A DNA stretch of 64,000 nucleotides from Devosia ginsengisoli (GTDB lineage: Bacteria > Pseudomonadota > Alphaproteobacteria > Rhizobiales > Devosiaceae), in the NCBI RefSeq assembly GCF_024707105.1, contig NZ_JANQAJ010000009.1:434001-498000 (forward strand), given 5' to 3'. This document shows, in pieces, positions 58,973 through 64,000 of this stretch. Positions within the stretch are counted from its first letter, which is position 1. Every line of letters starts with the position of its first letter. The notes below the pieces were generated by a model. It was given only the letters and a program-made list of their open reading frames with translations. It ran no database searches and was not told the origin of the DNA. Position numbers and translations under genes: made by a program.

Positions 58973-59042
58973 CCAGGATCGCTTGGCACGCGTGGTGCCA
59001 TGCGGCGACTTAGCTCGCCTCGATACTTCTATTTGGCCTTCT

Positions 59043-60371
59043 TCAGGCGAGGCCCGCGACCCGAGCCAGGGTGAGGGCCATGTCGTCCTGGCCCTGCGCC
59101 AAGGTCGTACCGTTCAGCAGGACATGGTCACGTTCGAGAGGTATCGACGAGAAATAGCTTCCCGGATGCACGACCACGCCGCGACTGCTCATCTGGGTTG
59201 TCATCACATATTCGTCCGGAACCGGCAGCCAGATGGCAGGCCCGACGGTTTCGGGCAGATCGAAGCCAACACGACGCAGGGCCTTGGTGAAGGCCCGGTG
59301 CCGTTGGCGGCAGGTTGCGACGTAGCGGTCAAGTTCCGACAGGGCGCCAGGGTCTGAAAGCTGAAAGGCCAGCGCATCCTGCAGGATACGGCTGGTCCAG
59401 CCTGACGAGAAGGTCAGCTGCTGCCACATGCGGTCGATATAATAGTCGCTGCCCCCCGCCACGCCGATGCGCAGATCTGAGCCAAAGAAGAAATTATAGG
59501 CGTGGATATGCACCACAGCATGGGGCAGGTGCCGGCCGAGTGATTGCCAGGACTCGGTATGCAGCAAAGGCGTCTGCACCAGTTCGATGATTGGCATGCG
59601 GATATCGCGCAGCAGCTTGGTGGCCTGTGCCACCCATTCAGCCGAGACGCCCATGCCGGTGGGGTGGCCGCCGACAGGCTGGTAGACAAAGGCCGATGGC
59701 CGTCCACGCAGGGCGGCCTCCAATTGCCCCAGGTCCGGCCCGCCTTCCCCCCGGGTGACCGGTACCGGCGTTGCCCCCATCGCTTCGAGAATATCGAGAA
59801 CGCGCGACACGGTCGGCGCCTCGACGATTACCCGGTCACCGGGCCTAACCGAGGCCTGCAGCGCCATTTCCACCGCACCGATGCCGCCATGCGTGGCCAG
59901 CAGATAGTTGGGAGGGAAGGGCCATCTGGGTTCTATCGCCCGGCGCAGGGCCGGGCTGATTGACACCGGATCGTTGGCATTGATTTCAAGGCTCTGCCCA
60001 ACCGCCATCAGCGCGGGTGCCAGTGGTGGCAGGATAGTGCGGTCGGGGATGAGATGGCCCAGATTGAGGGCTATGCCCTCGGAGGCCCTCATCATCGTAT
60101 CGTATCGGGTAGCCCGGGGGGCCAGCGGCGGGCCGAGAACTTTTGTTCCACCTCGGCGATTGGTCTCCAGCACGCGCCAATCCACCAGTTCTCGCCAGGC
60201 GGCCGCCACGCTTGCCGCACTCATGCCCATTGCCGCGGCGACTGCCCTAACGGTAGGCATTTGCTCGCCTTTCAGCAGTTGGCCGTCTGCCACCATTTCC
60301 ATCACTGTACGACTCAATGCCCGCGCATTGCGCATCGGCACCCGCTTTACGATCTCTTCCAGGGCGGTCAT
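59043..60371 (-). CDS. MocR-like regulator (GntR HTH + aminotransferase-like domain) lacking PLP-binding residues
   Basis: This 442-residue protein has an N-terminal winged-helix GntR domain (about 1-75: GEQMPTVRAVAAAMGMSAASVAAAWRELVDW) and a fold type I aminotransferase-like domain (HGGIGAVEMALQASVRPGDRVIVEAP, QPVGGHPTGM). Where MocR proteins and aminotransferases have a Lys in 'SfSKtl.PGlRlG', this one reads AYNFFFGSDLRIG. The Asp-bearing 'iieDDYd' is IIELVQTPLL. It therefore should not bind PLP covalently. It is divergent from a peptide ABC operon and probably controls it through the palindrome at 60388-60403. Confidence 0.88.
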   Translation of the reverse strand: MTALEEIVKRVPMRNARALSRTVMEMVADGQLLKGEQMPTVRAVAAAMGMSAASVAAAWRELVDWRVLETNRRGGTKVLGPPLAPRATRYDTMMRASEGIALNLGHLIPDRTILPPLAPALMAVGQSLEINANDPVSISPALRRAIEPRWPFPPNYLLATHGGIGAVEMALQASVRPGDRVIVEAPTVSRVLDILEAMGATPVPVTRGEGGPDLGQLEAALRGRPSAFVYQPVGGHPTGMGVSAEWVAQATKLLRDIRMPIIELVQTPLLHTESWQSLGRHLPHAVVHIHAYNFFFGSDLRIGVAGGSDYYIDRMWQQLTFSSGWTSRILQDALAFQLSDPGALSELDRYVATCRQRHRAFTKALRRVGFDLPETVGPAIWLPVPDEYVMTTQMSSRGVVVHPGSYFSSIPLERDHVLLNGTTLAQGQDDMALTLARVAGLA

Positions 60372-60387
60372 CTCGTCACGTGTGCGT

Positions 60388-60403
60388 TATGTTTATGAAC
60401 ATA
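60388..60403. promoter_or_regulatory. candidate operator TATGTT-TATG-AACATA
   Basis: A perfect 6-bp inverted repeat in the divergent region between the MocR-like gene (start 60371) and the peptide-binding-protein gene (start 60523). It is the only clear palindrome I see there and suits a GntR-type dimer. TTGACC at 60410 could be the -35 of the plus operon, but no good -10 follows. Confidence 0.55.
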
Positions 60404-60522
60404 CCAATATTGACCAGAACAAAAGTGCAGGTCTAGCCTCAATCTTCGACGGGCCCTGGTTTTCCCGAGCCTTTCCTGTGTCTCCGAGCTTGTTCACCCC
60501 CACCTGTCCTGGGAAGGAACCC

Positions 60523-62187
60523 ATGTTGACTGCGCGCATCCCCCTGTCGATTGCCACCCTCCTCGTCGCCACCAGCCTCACCGCGCCCATGCTCACCGCC
60601 GCCGAACTGGCTGCCGTGTCCTTTGGCGGAGAACTGACGCTCGCCTCCACAAATTCTCCGCCAAACTGGAATCCGGTTTCAGCGACGGGGGATATCACCA
60701 CCAATCGACAGCAGCTGTGGCCGCTCTATCCGCACCCGTTCCTGACCGGCACCGATGCCGGGGTAACGCTCAACAGCCAGCTTCTCGTGTCCGCCGGTAT
60801 CGTCAGCCAGGATCCGATGGTGGTCGAATATGTGATCCGCCCGGAGGCCGTATGGTCCGATGGCACCCCGATCAGTGCCGCCGATTTCATCTACACCCAG
60901 CAGGTGCAGGACCCGGCAGCCTGCCCGGATTGCCTTGCCGCCTTTACCCAGGGTTATGATCTCGTTTCCGCGACCGAAGCGTCCGAAGACGGCAAGACCG
61001 TGCGCTTCACCTTCGAAAGCCCCTTCGCCCCCTGGCAGACGTTGTTCCCCTTCATCCTCCCCGCCCACGTCGCCGAAACCTATGGCGACCTGGCAACCTC
61101 GTTCAATGTCGGTCTTTCGGAGAACGCCCCGACGGTTTCCGGGGGTCCCTACGTCATCGAGGGCTATGAAGACGGCGTCGTCATGACCCTGGTCAAGAAC
61201 CCGGCCTGGTACGGCAATCCCGCCCATCTCGACACGATCCGCTTCCGCTACATTGCCTCGGTCGGCGAGCAGGTAACCGCCTTGCAGAACGGCGAAATCG
61301 ACGCCGTCTATGGCGGCGCCACGCTCGACACCGTCGAGCAGGTCAACCAGATGTTCGGCGTCAATGTCGAGGTCGGTCCCACGCTCACCTATTACCACTT
61401 CAGCCTAAAGGCCAATGGCGACGTCATGGGCGACCTCGCCCTGCGCCAGGCCATCACGAAGGTGCTCGACATTGCCGACATGACCATGCGCACCGTCGGC
61501 CAGTACGTCGAAGCTGCCGAGCCGATGACCAGCACGGCCTATATTCCCGGCCAGACCGTCGGCGGGGTGCTCGCCGAACAGGACAATACCGGCGCGACCG
61601 GCGTTGGCACCGGCGATGTCGATGGCGCGCTCGCCATCCTGACCGAGGCCGGCTACGCTGTCGTGGATGGCAAGCTCAACCTGCCCGATGGCACGCCCCT
61701 GCGTGATCTCGAAGTCCTGACCTATTCCACCGACCCCATCCGCATGCAGTTGGCCGAACTCGCTCAAGCCCAGTTGGCCAAGATCGGCATCACCGTCACC
61801 ATCGATGCCGCCGACCGCACGCGCTATACGCCTGAAGCTCAAGCCGGCAATTTCGACATCTACACGACCGCCACCGCGCTCGATCTCGGCGCTCTGTCGC
61901 TGGCTCAGTGGTACCAGACCGGGGCCGCCCGCAATTACTTTGGCTACTCATCCGAGACGGTCGATGCCCTGGTCGAGGAAATCTCGGTGACGCTCGACGA
62001 CGCGAAGACTGTCGAACTGACCAATGAGCTCGACCGTGCTCTCCTGGCGGACGGCGTCGTGGTTCCCCTGTTCCCCATTACCAACATGGCAGTCTATTCG
62101 GACAGCTACGCCAACCTCTTCGTGAACCCGTCCAAATACGGCACCACGATGAATATCGAGGAATGGGGCGTAAAGGCCGCTGAATAA
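60523..62187 (+). CDS. peptide/nickel-type ABC transporter substrate-binding protein (SBP_bac_5)
   Basis: This 554-residue protein has a signal peptide (LTARIPLSIATLLVATSLTAPMLTAAELA). The mature family 5 binding protein has NTPPNWNPVSATGD-like SPPNWNPVSATGD near its start, VWSDGTPISAADFIYTQQ (the classical family motif) and GGPYVIEGYEDGVVMTLVKNPAWYG. It binds an oligopeptide or other substrate such as an opine or glycoside in the periplasm. ATG 60523 follows GGGAAGGAA. A long frame open further upstream is not translated, since the signal peptide fixes the start. A stem-loop follows. Confidence 0.93.
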   Translation: MLTARIPLSIATLLVATSLTAPMLTAAELAAVSFGGELTLASTNSPPNWNPVSATGDITTNRQQLWPLYPHPFLTGTDAGVTLNSQLLVSAGIVSQDPMVVEYVIRPEAVWSDGTPISAADFIYTQQVQDPAACPDCLAAFTQGYDLVSATEASEDGKTVRFTFESPFAPWQTLFPFILPAHVAETYGDLATSFNVGLSENAPTVSGGPYVIEGYEDGVVMTLVKNPAWYGNPAHLDTIRFRYIASVGEQVTALQNGEIDAVYGGATLDTVEQVNQMFGVNVEVGPTLTYYHFSLKANGDVMGDLALRQAITKVLDIADMTMRTVGQYVEAAEPMTSTAYIPGQTVGGVLAEQDNTGATGVGTGDVDGALAILTEAGYAVVDGKLNLPDGTPLRDLEVLTYSTDPIRMQLAELAQAQLAKIGITVTIDAADRTRYTPEAQAGNFDIYTTATALDLGALSLAQWYQTGAARNYFGYSSETVDALVEEISVTLDDAKTVELTNELDRALLADGVVVPLFPITNMAVYSDSYANLFVNPSKYGTTMNIEEWGVKAAE

Positions 62188-62200
62188 GGCGCCACTCTCC

Positions 62201-62221
62201 GGGACGGGCAATGCCCGTCCC
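62201..62221 (+). promoter_or_regulatory. stem-loop after the peptide-binding-protein gene
   Basis: A perfect GGGACGGGC-AAT-GCCCGTCCC hairpin, 13 nt after the stop. It has no T tract, so it should stabilise or attenuate rather than terminate. It argues against an ORF start at 62211 inside the loop. Confidence 0.6.
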
Positions 62222-62249
62222 TCCCTTCCCCTGCAAAGCAGAGACAATC

Positions 62250-63743
62250 ATGACCATCGACTTCGTCGTGGCGACCCCGCACGACGCGGTGCACTTTAAC
62301 GACGTGCATCGCAACTACACTGCCACTGCCGGCTATCTTGTCTGCAATAACATCTACAATCGTATGGTGTTGACCGAGTGGTACAATTTCAACGGCTCCT
62401 ATCCGGACCTGGCCACTCACTGGGAAATGCTGGATGGTGCCCGCCGCTGGCGCTTCCACCTCAACCAGGCCGCGCGCTGGCAGGACGGCGTGCCGATGAC
62501 CGCCCATGACGTGGTCTACACCCATCTGCACGCCCAGAAGATGGGCTATACCGGCGCCATGTTCCTGACCGACGTCGAGAACCTTGTCGCCGTCAACGAC
62601 TATACGGTCGACTATCACCTGACTGGACCGAATTCGGGCTTCCTGGTCCAGCTGGGCAATTTCATCTTCTCCCACATCCTGCCGCGCCACCTCTACGAAG
62701 GCACGGACTGGGACACCAATCCCTACAATCTCAAGCCTGTTGGCTCAGGCCCGTTCCGCCTCGTGGAATGGGAAAAGGGCAAACAGATCATCCTCGAAAA
62801 GGTCAAGAACCATTGGGGACCGCAGCCCGAGATCGACCGCATCATCCTCAAAATCCAGCCCGATCGCGATGAATGCGTGAAGATGGTGGTGCGCGGCGAA
62901 GCCGACTTCTTCCCGCAGGACACCCTGACCTTCGATCGCCTGCACCTCATCGAGGGTGCCGACAATGTCGAGTTGATGCGTGGGAAGGGGCCGGGCATGG
63001 CGCTGCTCGACTTCAACCATGGCAGCGAACTCTGGGCCGACCGGCGGCGGCGCGAGGCCATCGCCAAGGCCGTCAACCGCGACGATATCGCCAAGATCAC
63101 CGATCCGGGCGCCAGCTCGGCCTGGGATCACTACCTGCTCGGCAGTGTCGAATGGGCCTTCAATCCCGACGTCAAGGCACCCGGTCATGACGCTGCCGAA
63201 GCCGAGCGCCTGCTCGATGAAAGCGGCCTCACCCGCGACGCCAATGGTTCGCGCGGCAAGCTGCGCATGTTCTATATGGATACGTTCTATGGCCATAAGG
63301 CGCTCAGCGCCATCATCGCCAAGAACCTCGAAGCTGTCGGCTTCAGCGTTGAATATGCCGGCCTCAGCGCGGTGGAATGGTCCCAGCGGGTTCGCAAGGA
63401 ACACGATTTCGACCTCTATATCGTTGGCGGCACCATGTCCCCCGACATCGAGATCACGGCGACCAAATACTCGTCATCCGGCCTCAACAATATGGGCCTG
63501 CACCACAACAAGGATGCCGACGCCGCCTATGAAGCCGGCCGGTCCGCACTGACCCGCGAGGACCGCGGCGCGGCCTACAAGCACCTGCAGGAAATCTGGA
63601 ACCGTGATTGCGAATTCGTGCCCCTGCTATGGTACGGCACCTACTATGCGCGTTCGAAGCGCTTCTTCGGCTGGGCCGACCAGCTCGACTACTCCGTGCC
63701 GTGGTGGCATTGGGGCCGCATCCGTCCGATCGCGACGCCCTGA
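62250..63743 (+). CDS. second SBP_bac_5-family protein, without signal peptide
   Basis: This 497-residue family 5 binding protein has the central motif ARWQDGVPMTAHDVVYTHLHAQ, VGSGPFRLVEWEKGKQIILEKVKNHWG and REAIAKAVNRDDIAKI. It begins MTIDFVVATPHDAVHFND, and no hydrophobic export signal precedes it in any frame to the previous gene. Either it works in the cytosol or is exported by an unusual route. It shares little with the first binding protein. It lies directly upstream of the permease gene, in the same operon. GAGAC is the only Shine-Dalgarno-like element. Confidence 0.88.
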   Translation: MTIDFVVATPHDAVHFNDVHRNYTATAGYLVCNNIYNRMVLTEWYNFNGSYPDLATHWEMLDGARRWRFHLNQAARWQDGVPMTAHDVVYTHLHAQKMGYTGAMFLTDVENLVAVNDYTVDYHLTGPNSGFLVQLGNFIFSHILPRHLYEGTDWDTNPYNLKPVGSGPFRLVEWEKGKQIILEKVKNHWGPQPEIDRIILKIQPDRDECVKMVVRGEADFFPQDTLTFDRLHLIEGADNVELMRGKGPGMALLDFNHGSELWADRRRREAIAKAVNRDDIAKITDPGASSAWDHYLLGSVEWAFNPDVKAPGHDAAEAERLLDESGLTRDANGSRGKLRMFYMDTFYGHKALSAIIAKNLEAVGFSVEYAGLSAVEWSQRVRKEHDFDLYIVGGTMSPDIEITATKYSSSGLNNMGLHHNKDADAAYEAGRSALTREDRGAAYKHLQEIWNRDCEFVPLLWYGTYYARSKRFFGWADQLDYSVPWWHWGRIRPIATP

Positions 63744-63775
63744 CGCCGTCACTGCCCGAGCGATGAGGAGATGAC

Positions 63776-64000
63776 ATGCTCACCCTGATTGGCCGCCGCC
63801 TGCTGAACAGCATCGGTATCCTGCTGGTCTCGACCTTTGTCGTCTACATCCTCGTCGCCATGGCGGGCGATCCCCTTGCCGAAATGCGTGAGCGTCAGCC
63901 ACCCATTCCGGAGAACGTCATCCAGGCCGAGGCACAGCGCCTTGGCCTGGATCAGCCGGTGGTCCTGCGTTACGTCACCTGGCTGGGCGGCGTCGTGCAG
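63776..64000 (+). CDS. peptide/nickel-type ABC transporter permease (DppB type), partial
   Basis: The first 75 residues are visible. MLTLIGRRLLNSIGILLVSTFVVYILVAMAGDPL is the first transmembrane helix of DppB/OppB-type permeases, followed by LGLDQPVVLRYVTWLGG, which matches the family motif 'lGLd.p...rY..wl'. It continues past the window end. GATGAGGAG lies upstream of the ATG at 63776. It would form the channel for the substrate bound by the family 5 proteins encoded upstream. Confidence 0.93.
   Translation, partial: MLTLIGRRLLNSIGILLVSTFVVYILVAMAGDPLAEMRERQPPIPENVIQAEAQRLGLDQPVVLRYVTWLGGVVQ

Noticed and set aside
59908..60522. Upstream extension of the peptide-binding-protein frame
   Set aside because: It runs over the MocR-like gene and the operator region. 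The signal peptide and ribosome binding site fix the start at 60523.

Overview
The window is GC-rich (about 60% or more) and densely packed with genes. It looks like an alphaproteobacterium of the Hyphomicrobiales, possibly a Devosia-like genus. The basis is gene content (bfd/bfr pair, many LacI-regulated sugar ABC systems, an MltB-type transglycosylase with CtrA-like boxes), several palindromic intergenic repeats of types I associate with rhizobia-related genomes, and an initiator tRNA with an A-U variant anticodon stem. The genus is an inference; no rRNA is present.

Region 1 (1-28.9 kb) is a surface-polysaccharide locus built around nonulosonic (pseudaminic-type) acids. A translationally coupled plus-strand operon (1-9818) carries the end of a nucleotide-sugar epimerase, a PglK-like flippase, pseB, pseC, a methyltransferase, an aldo/keto reductase, a cytidylyltransferase-aminotransferase fusion (frameshifted), a PIG-L deacetylase and a PseG-GNAT (PseG-PseH) fusion. 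A minus-strand operon (13435-9824) adds an ATP-grasp enzyme, a PseI/NeuB synthase, an NAD-dependent epimerase and an IMPase-family phosphatase. Next come a frameshifted KpsC/S-like protein, an O-acyltransferase, a polytopic polymerase candidate, a GSCFA protein, three glycosyltransferases, a second NeuB synthase and second cytidylyltransferase, a WbpM/CapD-type 4,6-dehydratase, a WbpL/WecA-type initiating transferase, a DUF268 protein and a WaaL/Wzy-type membrane protein. Together these could make CMP-nonulosonate(s), assemble a glycan on undecaprenyl phosphate, flip it and polymerise or ligate it. The locus ends at an initiator tRNA-Met gene.

Region 2 (29-41 kb) is housekeeping and miscellaneous: a Tas-like aldo/keto reductase, a DUF599 membrane protein, a Sel1-repeat protein, bfd-bfr, a glyoxalase-like protein, a nucleotidyltransferase, an esterase, a lytic transglycosylase, a large MscS channel and an alpha/beta hydrolase. 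Many palindromic repeats lie between these genes.

Region 3 (41-64 kb) is catabolic and transport: a GH2 glycosidase with a sugar ABC transporter whose binding protein is broken by two frameshifts; three LacI-family regulators; a VOC protein and an aldo/keto reductase; a second complete sugar ABC operon with a VOC protein and a TIM-barrel isomerase; and a MocR-like regulator that has lost the PLP lysine, divergent from a peptide ABC operon that runs off the window end.

Four single-base reading-frame breaks fall in otherwise well-conserved genes (about 6.65, 14.07, 43.2 and 43.63 kb). They may be real mutations or assembly errors; the sequence alone cannot decide.
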